A stretch of 29,437 nucleotides of DNA, from positions 1-29,437 of the forward strand of contig CAZDIO010000048.1 in assembly GCA_964505555.1 (NCBI GenBank), given 5' to 3'. The stretch is from CAZDIO01 sp964505555 (lineage in GTDB: Bacteria > Bdellovibrionota_C > UBA2361 > SZUA-149 > CAZDIO01). Positions 23,001 through 29,437 of the stretch are shown here, piece by piece. The notes under the pieces are model-generated. The model did no database searches. It was not told the DNA's origin and saw only the letters and a program-made list of their open reading frames with translations. Every line of letters starts with the position of its first letter. The stretch's first letter is position 1. Position numbers and translations under genes: made by a program.

Positions 23001-23503
23001 TGTCCCCCAAGCACGGTACCAAGAATAATGGCAAGAAATGTCCAAAAATTAAGATATCCATTGCCCTTTGAAAGTAGTTCCGGTTTGAGTATTTCAGGAA
23101 GAATCCCAAACTTTGCTGGACTAAAAACTGCACTATGAAACCCCATGAGAAAAAGAACAAAATAAAGCCCTGTAAAATTGCGCTGCACAAGAAACACAAA
23201 CCCAATACTCATCACCACAACTTCAAATACTTTTGTAAATTTGATAACAACAGTTTTAGAAAACCGATCAGATAAGAATCCTGCGTACGGAGAAAAAAGG
23301 ATGAATGGCAACACAAACACTGCCCCAGCAATACTTAATGGCAGGGTTTTATCAGCACCCTGGGGTAACGCATTTACAACAATTAGTGAGACAACTAATT
23401 TATAAACGTTATCATTTAACGCTCCCAGAAATTGCGTTACCATCAAGGCTTTAAAGCCTCGAGCGGAGCAGGTTTTTCCCGAAGGGGGTGGTGCTTGGTC
23501 CAT
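20051..23503 (-). CDS. Trifunctional lysophospholipid transporter/acyltransferase/acyl-ACP synthetase (LplT-Aas fusion)
   Basis: The 1150-residue product joins three activities. Residues ~15-405 are an MFS transporter like LplT (LGALNDNVYKLVV at the start), which flips lysophospholipid inward. Residues ~425-600 are a PlsC acyltransferase with H443-X4-D448 (CNHLSFVDPS) and FPEGQIS. Residues ~625-1150 are an AMP-forming acyl-ACP synthetase with IFSSGSTGEPKGVMLSHGN near 786-804 and a later GYGCTELSP and YVTGDLA. In E. coli the same steps are done by separate LplT and Aas proteins that re-acylate lysophosphatidylethanolamine; fused forms are known elsewhere. All catalytic motifs look intact. The ATG at 23503 has only a weak ribosome site. 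It ends inside the convergent kinase gene. Confidence 0.92.
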   Translation of the reverse strand: MDQAPPPSGKTCSARGFKALMVTQFLGALNDNVYKLVVSLIVVNALPQGADKTLPLSIAGAVFVLPFILFSPYAGFLSDRFSKTVVIKFTKVFEVVVMSIGFVFLVQRNFTGLYFVLFLMGFHSAVFSPAKFGILPEILKPELLSKGNGYLNFWTFLAIILGTVLGGQLVAFSDGGNYVPGIVVLSIALFGLFASFFITKTPSASPKGEFPRNPFREIMQTLREIRHNRNMFLVLLAIAYFWFVGALFQFNTILYAKELLGLGDVGTGLLLTVLAVGIGIGSIIAGKVSEGKVELGLIPLGAIGMSVWTSLLWISSGSAALTMGCLLLLGLSGGFFIVPLSAFMQQESPESSRGRYLATTNFCSFSGMLLASGFLTTFSFLDASELFLLIGILSFGVTFFICKTLPVMLVRCINWVLIHTLYRVRVFGREHLPRTGGALLVCNHLSFVDPSLLLGVSERPIRFLMYKPIYEMKSVHPIASIMKAIPVQAESGPKALLRSLQMAREAIEQGDIVGLFPEGQISRVGSLLSFHKGLERIVKDLDVPIIPAFLDQVWGSIFSFRDGRFFWKRPKEIPYPVTVVFGKPLPSSAKAPEVYQAVQELGSDAFRLRKEKYRLLHIGFLNVCKRHPFRQCIADSSGRSFRYLSLLVACLSFSKLWKRLDKEESMVGVFLPPSVPAVISNLSLLMAGRVPVNLNYTSGEQALASAIRQCKIKTIITSKAFEEKVAAPLVNNKVFVEDILAEISLNEKVRHFLTLLVLPLSFIKKIYIKKSAVSESLQKDQLATVIFSSGSTGEPKGVMLSHGNISSNIESLYDVFQLQNKDVFLGVLPFFHSFGFTGTLFLPLLAGVKVVYHPNPIDAGVIGELSKQHQVTVLMATPTFLLNYIRKCSREQFASLKHIVVGAEKLKTRVAEAFQEKFGLAPLEGYGCTELSPVAIMNTPNFERKGIKQTGYKLGTVGHPIPGVVAKVVDPETGSVRGANEEGLLLIKGPNVMLGYLGSLEKTNEVIRDGWYVTGDLAIIDEEGFVTITDRLSRFSKIGGEMVPHGRIEEEIQKIVKNVEPICVVTGVPDEKKGEKLVVLHTISLDAAEITAQLSEGGLPNLWIPKKENFYKVDSLPLLGSGKLDLKSIKNKALELCNYREITQPQARPV

Positions 23504-23648
23504 AGCCGGAGCTATATCATAACACGGTGTCGATCTACAGTATTTAAGACTCTCTCAGAAATTCTTACCAAGTCCTGCAATACTTTTTTCACTTTCAAAA
23601 ACATATGTAGCGGGGTATGGTCAGGCAATTACTGATCAGGGGTTTAAT

Positions 23649-24089
23649 ATGAAAAGAAACAACCGGCCCACTCCTTATCTTCCAATTACTGCTCTCAGTT
23701 TATTAATGGCTACATCATGCGTGCTGCCTGAAGATACCTACAACAACTCTGGTAACTACGGTGGATATGGACACCCTGGATACTACGATGGATATTATGG
23801 TAGTCCCGACCGTCGTTACGGCAGAAGAGATAATGACTACCATCACCATCATCACGATCATTCTCAGGATGAGGAAAGACATTCAGAGCATCAAAAAGAT
23901 GAAGCCCCTCTTCCCCCTCCACCAAAACCTCCACAAACTATCATCCGACCCAGCTGTCCGTCAGGAACAACGTTTAATGGGAAACATTGCATCATTCCAG
24001 AAAACCAACGTCGCAAAGGAGGGAAGGGAACAATTAATCCGTGCCCGAAGGGAATGTGGGTGTCCGGAGATCAGTGTGTCGGGCCATAA
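23649..24089 (+). CDS. His/Gly/Tyr-rich lipoprotein with two Cys modules
   Basis: The 146-residue product has a lipoprotein signal (ITALSLLMATSC, Cys24 in the lipobox). The mature part is built of low-complexity blocks: Gly/Tyr (NYGGYGHPGYYDGYYG), His/Asp (DYHHHHHDHSQDEE), a proline stretch (PLPPPPKPPQ), then two similar small modules, CPSGTTFNGKHCI and CPKGMWVSGDQCVG. The modules each have two cysteines spaced about ten residues apart and may form disulfides in the periplasm or at the cell surface. The His block could bind metal. No family is recognised. The ATG has GGGG a few bases upstream. An upstream gap of 145 bases separates it from the divergent Aas fusion. Confidence 0.75.
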   Translation: MKRNNRPTPYLPITALSLLMATSCVLPEDTYNNSGNYGGYGHPGYYDGYYGSPDRRYGRRDNDYHHHHHDHSQDEERHSEHQKDEAPLPPPPKPPQTIIRPSCPSGTTFNGKHCIIPENQRRKGGKGTINPCPKGMWVSGDQCVGP

Positions 24090-24106
24090 AAGGCCCTCTT
24101 CGGAGA

Positions 24107-24134
24107 GAAGTATTCCGCACTTTGCCAATACTTC
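24107..24134. repeat. Hairpin after the His-rich lipoprotein gene
   Basis: GAAGTATT and AATACTTC are perfect inverted copies around a 12-base loop, 17 bases after the lipoprotein stop. A GGGCC/GGCCC pair (24080-24095) overlaps the stop itself. Neither is followed by a clean T run, so termination is possible but not typical. The rest of the gap to 24339 shows no gene. Confidence 0.35.
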
Positions 24135-24339
24135 GTCCTGGGGAACCATAATTCCAATTCTCTATGTCGTTAACTTCCTTATAAATTCTGGTCCATCTCT
24201 TGCAAGGTCTCTCTCTTAGGACAGAAAAAAGAACAGCGCGATACCAATCAAAGGAATAAGGCTTTAAAAACTTCCTCCTCTGGGATTCCTGGAACGGTTA
24301 TGTTAGGTACGCCATTTATCGAATTTAAGAGCTTTTAAA

Positions 24340-27144
24340 ATGTGCTACAGCGAGACTAGAGCATCTCGTCGACTTTTACTGTGCATACTTAGCACAGTAA
24401 TTTTTTTTCTTATCAGTGGTCAAGCAAATGCCCAGACTCCACCAGTAATTAGCAGTAGCTCTCCTCCAAGTGGCTATGTTGACCCCCTAGAAGATCGAGA
24501 TGCCACGACCGGAACGTTATTAGGGCTAAAAGACATCTCGATTACTTTTTCAAAACCGGTAACAGCAACTGGAGGAGGTGCTCTCAGCCTTTCTAATTTC
24601 ACCCGACGATATTTTCGAAATGGAGTCGAGGTATCCGACCTTCAAACCCAACAGATCCCCACCGTTTCTCTCGTCAGTGGGAACGGAGCAGGCCCATATC
24701 TCCTTCGCTTTATTCCCCGCATCCCCCTTGGCGCATGGACAGAAATTACTGCGGTAAACGTGGTCGATGGAAGTGGGATATCGATACCAAGTACTGGAAA
24801 TCGTATCGTGGTGGGGTCTCTGCCAATGGACACCACGCAAGATGGAAAAGTTCTCGGTGACGATATTAATCGTTGGCTTCAAATTTCTAATAATCTCTAT
24901 AACCCAGCACCACTGACAAAGTTAAATTTCTGTGACCAGAAACGAAATGGCACTATCCTCGGAGAGGATATCGCAAGAGCAATGCAATTGGTAAACGGAG
25001 TGGGAACTTTTCGAGTGTGGAATAATTATGATATTGGTTCAAGCACAAGCGCAGGAACAACTTGCACAAACGGTCTTCGAGATGGCAGTGAGCAAGGTGT
25101 TGATTGTGGTGGGGGCTGCCCATTTGAATGCCCACTCAGTCATATTATCGGTATCGATCTCACACTGAATGGAACTCCTGGCAAGGACTATGCAGTGGAG
25201 TGGATGTACCATGATAAAAGTGACGATAGTAAAGTAATCTACCTCAAAGACTCAGTAAAAATTGGCTTCGCTGTCAATGATCATAACCATGACGGTGAAG
25301 CAGGAATCCGTTTCAAAATTGATGGAGATGAGAACTCTATTAGTTACTATTCAGATAATAACGCAACGTACGGAGCAAAAACGCCTCTTTATCAAACACC
25401 TTTTTCCCTCTCTGAACGCCGCTACGCAGACAATAATCAGCCAGTAGTTGGAGCCGTAAACCCAAATACTCCTGGCAAGGCACTTAATAATAATGTCGAT
25501 TATAATAATTCCGTTGGCTATAAAGGTGCTCGAAAAAAATATAACAGCGGAAGAATCAACTACGGCATCAAAGACGATTTTGGTGATGAGTGGCATGTTC
25601 TTACCTTCTGGGAGAATCGAGATCGTGTCTATGATGGTCGCGGAGATAGAGACATTGATTATGTTCTTCTCGTTGTAAATCCAAAAACCCCGGCGATCTC
25701 ATTTAAGCCGCGTAATTCTACCGGGCAGTTCTATACAACACCGGCAAAAACATATTGGGTGCCTGTCCTCCATGAGCAGAGTACCTATCTGACAAACGAT
25801 ATCGATATCGTTCTTACGAACCTTTCAGGAAGCGCAATCAATTATCGAATCAATGGGGGAGATATTCAAACGTATTCCTCCCCGATTAATTCAAATGACC
25901 TGCCTTCGGGGACTAACGAACTTGAGTACTGGTTTGATTCGAATCATAAAAAAACAAGAACACTCATAAAGAACCCTCCCTACCCAAGCGCCAACGAAAC
26001 GCATCCACACAATTTTCTTTCAGAATCCCCGATCGTTCTCAATAATATCAATCCTGCTCAGGAAACCACCAACCAAGCGTGTAATCTCGGTATTGATTAT
26101 GACGATTCACGTTTTGGTGAGGCACCCGCTGCGCAGGCACTTACCGCCTCACAAACAGATGCTCGAAAAGCAAAGTGCTTACTTCTTCGCCAACCGATAT
26201 GTCGTCTTGTCGGACAAGAGCGTTGGGACACAGCACCCGCACCGTATATGTTCTATTATCAAGGCTCAGGCTCAGGACGGGAAGGATTGTTTGCAACGAT
26301 TGCCTACGATCTACTGATTGGAAATTATAAAACTTCAAATAACTATAAAAACGGATTCACCCCAATTGAGGACCTGCGGGTTCGTGATTGTCTTGCTGAT
26401 TATGCAAAATTGACACTGCAGCTAGTAACAGAAAATAGCGCCCAGTACATGAACGCAGTACCAAACGACCCTGGTCCTGGAGACATCCACTGGGGAGCTT
26501 CAGCCGAGATTGCAACTGCAATTATCGCACTTACGATGCCAAAATATGATTCTATATACTACGGCACCAGCGGTGCTCCGCCCAATAACCTTACCGCTAC
26601 TCACGCTTGGACCCCTTATCGCGATTTTCCAAATGATTGGTGGGATGTTGCTACAAACGAATATCCTACTCTCCACGATAACCCCAACCAATCAACGTAT
26701 TCTCGTATTGATACGTATATCCAGAACAAGGGAGAAAATCATGTTCTAGGTCCTGCCGTATTTGATGGTTACTGGCAAATTAATGTTCGTCCGATGTACG
26801 TTATTTTTGCAAACGTTATTCATCGACTTGGATATAGTGGTTATAACTTAACTCCTATTGATACGAAGATGCGTTGGTATATCAATTACGAACCGTGCAG
26901 CGGTGCTTCAGAGAGCGCTTGCATTGAGTTTCCTCAGGTCAATAAGTATTTTTCCCATGGGATGGAAGCGTACAATCGTATTGTACAAAAAGGCGCACTT
27001 GGCATGACCAGTAATATTACGACCCGTATCGGAGTTCTTGGTAATTACTTCTATGACCCCGAGTTCCCTCTCTGCTTTAACGGGCAACGTGATGGACACG
27101 AGTCAGGTGTCGACTGTGGGGGAAGTTGCGCAAACAACTGTTAG
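24340..27144 (+). CDS. Large secreted modular protein: Ig-like, dockerin-like, Cys motif, unidentified C-terminal region
   Basis: The 934-residue product has a signal peptide (1-31, ending QANA). Next is an Ig-like domain (about 32-160, ITFSKPVTATGGGALSLSNF), then two EF-hand-like loops of a dockerin-type domain (DTTQDGKVLGDD 164-175, DQKRNGTILGED 199-210). A 23-residue motif CTNGLRDGSEQGVDCGGGC (242 on) follows, and another copy (CFNGQRDGHESGVDCGGSC) ends the protein at 934. Between them are a beta-rich part and, from about 610 on, a helical part (REGLFATIAYDLLIGNYK) that reads like an alpha-toroid of polysaccharide lyases, but no active site was identified. It precedes a paralogous gene by 35 bases. 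A carbohydrate role is inferred from the modules. Confidence 0.7.
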   Translation: MCYSETRASRRLLLCILSTVIFFLISGQANAQTPPVISSSSPPSGYVDPLEDRDATTGTLLGLKDISITFSKPVTATGGGALSLSNFTRRYFRNGVEVSDLQTQQIPTVSLVSGNGAGPYLLRFIPRIPLGAWTEITAVNVVDGSGISIPSTGNRIVVGSLPMDTTQDGKVLGDDINRWLQISNNLYNPAPLTKLNFCDQKRNGTILGEDIARAMQLVNGVGTFRVWNNYDIGSSTSAGTTCTNGLRDGSEQGVDCGGGCPFECPLSHIIGIDLTLNGTPGKDYAVEWMYHDKSDDSKVIYLKDSVKIGFAVNDHNHDGEAGIRFKIDGDENSISYYSDNNATYGAKTPLYQTPFSLSERRYADNNQPVVGAVNPNTPGKALNNNVDYNNSVGYKGARKKYNSGRINYGIKDDFGDEWHVLTFWENRDRVYDGRGDRDIDYVLLVVNPKTPAISFKPRNSTGQFYTTPAKTYWVPVLHEQSTYLTNDIDIVLTNLSGSAINYRINGGDIQTYSSPINSNDLPSGTNELEYWFDSNHKKTRTLIKNPPYPSANETHPHNFLSESPIVLNNINPAQETTNQACNLGIDYDDSRFGEAPAAQALTASQTDARKAKCLLLRQPICRLVGQERWDTAPAPYMFYYQGSGSGREGLFATIAYDLLIGNYKTSNNYKNGFTPIEDLRVRDCLADYAKLTLQLVTENSAQYMNAVPNDPGPGDIHWGASAEIATAIIALTMPKYDSIYYGTSGAPPNNLTATHAWTPYRDFPNDWWDVATNEYPTLHDNPNQSTYSRIDTYIQNKGENHVLGPAVFDGYWQINVRPMYVIFANVIHRLGYSGYNLTPIDTKMRWYINYEPCSGASESACIEFPQVNKYFSHGMEAYNRIVQKGALGMTSNITTRIGVLGNYFYDPEFPLCFNGQRDGHESGVDCGGSCANNC

Positions 27145-27179
27145 GAAGAGTTTGCAAACCGCGATAGTGAAATTTAAAT

Positions 27180-29309
27180 ATGAAAGATATCTTCTTACAT
27201 CGGCTTCAAACCAGTCTTTGCTCCTCGAGAAAGTGGTGCATATTTTTTGCTCTGATCTATTTTCTGATCATCGGCCTCGTTCATGCTTATGCCCAGACAG
27301 CACCGGTAATAAGCGCAAGTAATCCACCAAATGGCTATGTTGACCCGCTTGAGGATCGAGATGCTACCTCAGGAACACTTCTTGGAATAAAGGATATATC
27401 AATAACGTTTTCAAAACCGGTAACCACGGTTGGAGGTGGCGCGCTTAGTGTTTCAAATTTTCAAGTCAGATATTACCGAAATGGTGCGGACGCTACTGAC
27501 TTACAAACTGGGCTGTTACCAACACTGTCTTTAGTAAGCGGAAGTGGCGCAGGTCCGTTTCTCCTTCGTTTTAATCCCCGCATTCCCCTTGCTGCATGGA
27601 CGAGAATTACCGCCGTAAATGTTGTGGACTCAAGCGGTGTTTCAATAGCAAGCACAGGAAATAGTATTGTTTTTGGGTCACTTCCGATGGATACCACACA
27701 GGATGGGAGAGTCCTTGGCGACGATATTTCGCGTTGGCTGCAAGTAAATGGCAATTTCTTTAACCCCACACCGCTTTCCAAACTTCAGATTTGTGACCAA
27801 AAACGAAACGGCACTATTGCTGGCGAAGACGTTACAAGAGCAATTCAGCTCATCAACGGAAATGGTTCTTATCGGGCGTGGAATAACTATAATATCGGAT
27901 CAAGTGCTGCGCCTAGCACTTGTACGTATACAATTAATCCTGGCGACCTCATCAATAAATATTCAGACGTTGTCCAGCCCGGACAAACCGTGTGCATACG
28001 AGCGGGTACTTACAGTGGGACTCTTACCCTACAAAGATCAGGAACCCCAGGAAATCCAATCACCTTTACTGCCGCTCCCGGCGATGGCTGCGTAAAATCT
28101 GCTGATTATCACAATCCTCCAACTTGCAAAGTGAAAATTGAAGGGGGTGGAGTATATTTAAATTCGAAGAATTATATAAAGATCGATAGTCTTGAGTTTA
28201 GAAATTACGGCGATCAAGGAGATGAGGGAGCTGCTATTGTTTGTCGACCTCGTGATGGCTCGGGTGCTAATAATTTGGAGATAACTAATAATTATATTCA
28301 TAACGAGTCGCGCGCTAGAGATGGAAATGGAATCTATTGTCCGGGAACAAATAATTCCTTAATTGCTGAGAATTATATAACTGACACCGGTGGTCATCTA
28401 AACGATAATGGCGACCCATTTCGCGGACACGGAATTGGAATTCGAGGAAGTAATGGTCCGCTCAATGTCATTATTCGAAAAAATATCATTCTTCGCCAAT
28501 TCTGCGATGGAATGGATCTTAGTGGGACGAGTATCGTCGTTGAAGATAATATACTCGGAGATTCATTCGATACCGATTGTCATCAAGATGGTCTTGAAAT
28601 TACAACTCTGAGAAATTCCGTCATTCGTAACAACACTGTCTACGACTTTACTCAACTCATTTATCTCTCAGGTTTTGATCATACGGAGGAACTCTTAAAC
28701 GTTGAGATATCAGGAAACGTTCTCTACACAGATCGCTACTGGACAGAAGAAGGCGGAGAGGCACCGGGTATCTTCATTGAAGGAGACTGGAACACGTATA
28801 TTAATGACGTTACGTATGGAAATGTAGACAACGTCCGAATTCATTCAAATACCTGTGTGTGGCTCGGAGAACTTCACAATCAGCGCTGGTACCCCTGCGT
28901 CGAGGTTACCTCCTACGATGCCGATCTGAATGTGAGAAATATCTCAATCCGAAACAATATCATGCACTCTTCTGGAATCTATGTGAAAGATTCAGTCCAA
29001 AATGTCAGTTCTGATTATAACGTTTTCTTTAATGGTGCGTGGCCTTTGAAAAAGAACGGGCAGGTTATTGAAGGCTCACACAGCGTCACCGCAAACCCGC
29101 TGTTTGAAAACTATGTGCCATATACCAGCTTTAACCTTCGCCTCGGCAGCAACAGCAGTCCGGCATACGAAAGTGGAGATCCAAATATCGCCGCTCAATT
29201 CATTGATCCCGGTTCATTCTACGATGAAACAAAGTTTTATGACCAAAATGGACATTTGCGTCCACAAGGAAATCGTATTGAACGGGGTGCTTACGAGCGT
29301 GTACCTTAA
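27180..29309 (+). CDS. Secreted protein: Ig-like, dockerin-like, right-handed beta-helix
   Basis: The 709-residue product has a signal peptide (1-38, ending HAYA). Its residues 39-242 repeat the Ig-like and dockerin-like module of the previous gene without gaps, about 75% identical by hand count. EF-hand-like loops are DTTQDGRVLGDD (171-182) and DQKRNGTIAGED (206-217). From about 250 the chain is a parallel beta-helix with many NN(x)I/V-type turns (LEITNNYIHNES, VIIRKNIILRQFCDGM, ISIRNNIMHSSG), as in pectate lyase-like and related carbohydrate-binding or cleaving proteins. The C-terminus (DQNGHLRPQGNRIERGAYE) is the typical end of this class. No ribosome site is clear; it follows the previous gene by 35 bases and is likely co-transcribed. 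Confidence 0.8.
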   Translation: MKDIFLHRLQTSLCSSRKWCIFFALIYFLIIGLVHAYAQTAPVISASNPPNGYVDPLEDRDATSGTLLGIKDISITFSKPVTTVGGGALSVSNFQVRYYRNGADATDLQTGLLPTLSLVSGSGAGPFLLRFNPRIPLAAWTRITAVNVVDSSGVSIASTGNSIVFGSLPMDTTQDGRVLGDDISRWLQVNGNFFNPTPLSKLQICDQKRNGTIAGEDVTRAIQLINGNGSYRAWNNYNIGSSAAPSTCTYTINPGDLINKYSDVVQPGQTVCIRAGTYSGTLTLQRSGTPGNPITFTAAPGDGCVKSADYHNPPTCKVKIEGGGVYLNSKNYIKIDSLEFRNYGDQGDEGAAIVCRPRDGSGANNLEITNNYIHNESRARDGNGIYCPGTNNSLIAENYITDTGGHLNDNGDPFRGHGIGIRGSNGPLNVIIRKNIILRQFCDGMDLSGTSIVVEDNILGDSFDTDCHQDGLEITTLRNSVIRNNTVYDFTQLIYLSGFDHTEELLNVEISGNVLYTDRYWTEEGGEAPGIFIEGDWNTYINDVTYGNVDNVRIHSNTCVWLGELHNQRWYPCVEVTSYDADLNVRNISIRNNIMHSSGIYVKDSVQNVSSDYNVFFNGAWPLKKNGQVIEGSHSVTANPLFENYVPYTSFNLRLGSNSSPAYESGDPNIAAQFIDPGSFYDETKFYDQNGHLRPQGNRIERGAYERVP

Positions 29310-29310
29310 A

Positions 29311-29381
29311 AGTTGCCAAAAAAATTGGGCAAAAAAATTGGTGGAAAAATTGGTAGCCAAAAAAATTGGTAGATGGCAACT
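29311..29381. repeat. A-rich repeat cluster inside 8-base inverted arms
   Basis: Starting one base after the last stop codon, AGTTGCCA (29311-29318) and TGGCAACT (29374-29381) are perfect inverted arms. Between them lie four copies of A5-7TTGG (29318-29328, 29331-29341, 29345-29353, 29359-29369). Each copy is self-complementary in its CCAA/TTGG parts. It could be a transcription end, a recombination-prone slippage site or a small repeat array. The last 56 bases to 29437 show no gene. Confidence 0.5.
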
Positions 29382-29437
29382 ATCCACTGCTTTAACCGAG
29401 TTTCTCTTCCAGTTTCAATTTGTGTTCGAGAAAGTTT

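Noticed and set aside
29311..29381. Integron attC site
   Set aside because: The arms do not match the conserved RYYYAAC/GTTRRRY ends and no integrase is present.

Overview
The window looks like a chromosomal segment from a Gram-negative (diderm), probably uncultured bacterium. Evidence for an outer membrane and periplasm: a beta-barrel porin with an N-terminal coiled coil, a periplasmic metal-binding protein, several lipoprotein signals, and a fused LplT/acyltransferase/acyl-ACP synthetase for inner-membrane phospholipid repair. Base composition is moderately AT-rich and even, and ribosome sites are often GGAGG-like. Two TrmB-type regulators and a cysteine-rich gene pair of a kind I associate with Patescibacteria give it a mosaic look. 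I cannot assign a phylum from sequence alone. No tRNA, rRNA, CRISPR array, transposase or phage gene was seen. The first ~60 bases are low-complexity and resemble a contig edge.

Layout. 1-3318: a membrane-anchored RMD1/YagE-like protein, then a leftward HEAT-repeat / NfeD / SPFH (QmcA-like) group. 3437-3955: a strong promoter, a ~187-base leader and a small RRM RNA-binding protein. 4000-7484: a leftward metal-uptake operon (small secreted Cys/His protein, porin, ZnuA-like binding protein, ZnuB-like permease) with no ATPase gene. 7575-10014: an NADPH-dependent FMN reductase, a secreted SYLF protein, a 47-residue membrane protein and a DUF421 protein. 10033-11232: a LigD remnant keeping the ligase OB fold and the polymerase domain but no ligase catalytic domain. 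11288-13895: a PAS-PAS hybrid histidine kinase and a stand-alone receiver, separated by a REP/MITE-like palindrome with 9-base direct repeats. 13971-16257: two TrmB-like regulators around a 71-residue protein and a small lipoprotein. 16373-17706: a cysteine-rich protein translationally coupled to a zinc-ribbon protein. 17713-18510: DAHP synthase. 18886-20079: a histidine kinase with an ethylene-receptor-like copper/ethylene-binding membrane domain. 20051-23503: the phospholipid repair fusion. 23649-29309: a His-rich lipoprotein and two large secreted proteins sharing a signal peptide / Ig-like / dockerin-like module, one followed by an unidentified region with possible carbohydrate-active character, the other by a right-handed beta-helix.

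How the parts work together. Much of the window concerns sensing and the cell envelope: two sensor kinases and a receiver, two TrmB-type switches with visible candidate operators, envelope lipid maintenance, metal uptake, and secreted proteins that may act on polysaccharide. The strongest leads are (i) the TrmB-like gene divergent from the Cys-rich/zinc-ribbon pair, with promoters that predict leaderless or near-leaderless transcripts; (ii) the tandem operator GTGGTG-N5-TGCCAC in front of the other TrmB gene; (iii) the ethylene-receptor-like kinase; and (iv) the repeated dockerin-like N-terminal module. All functional calls come from reading motifs by eye; no database search was run.
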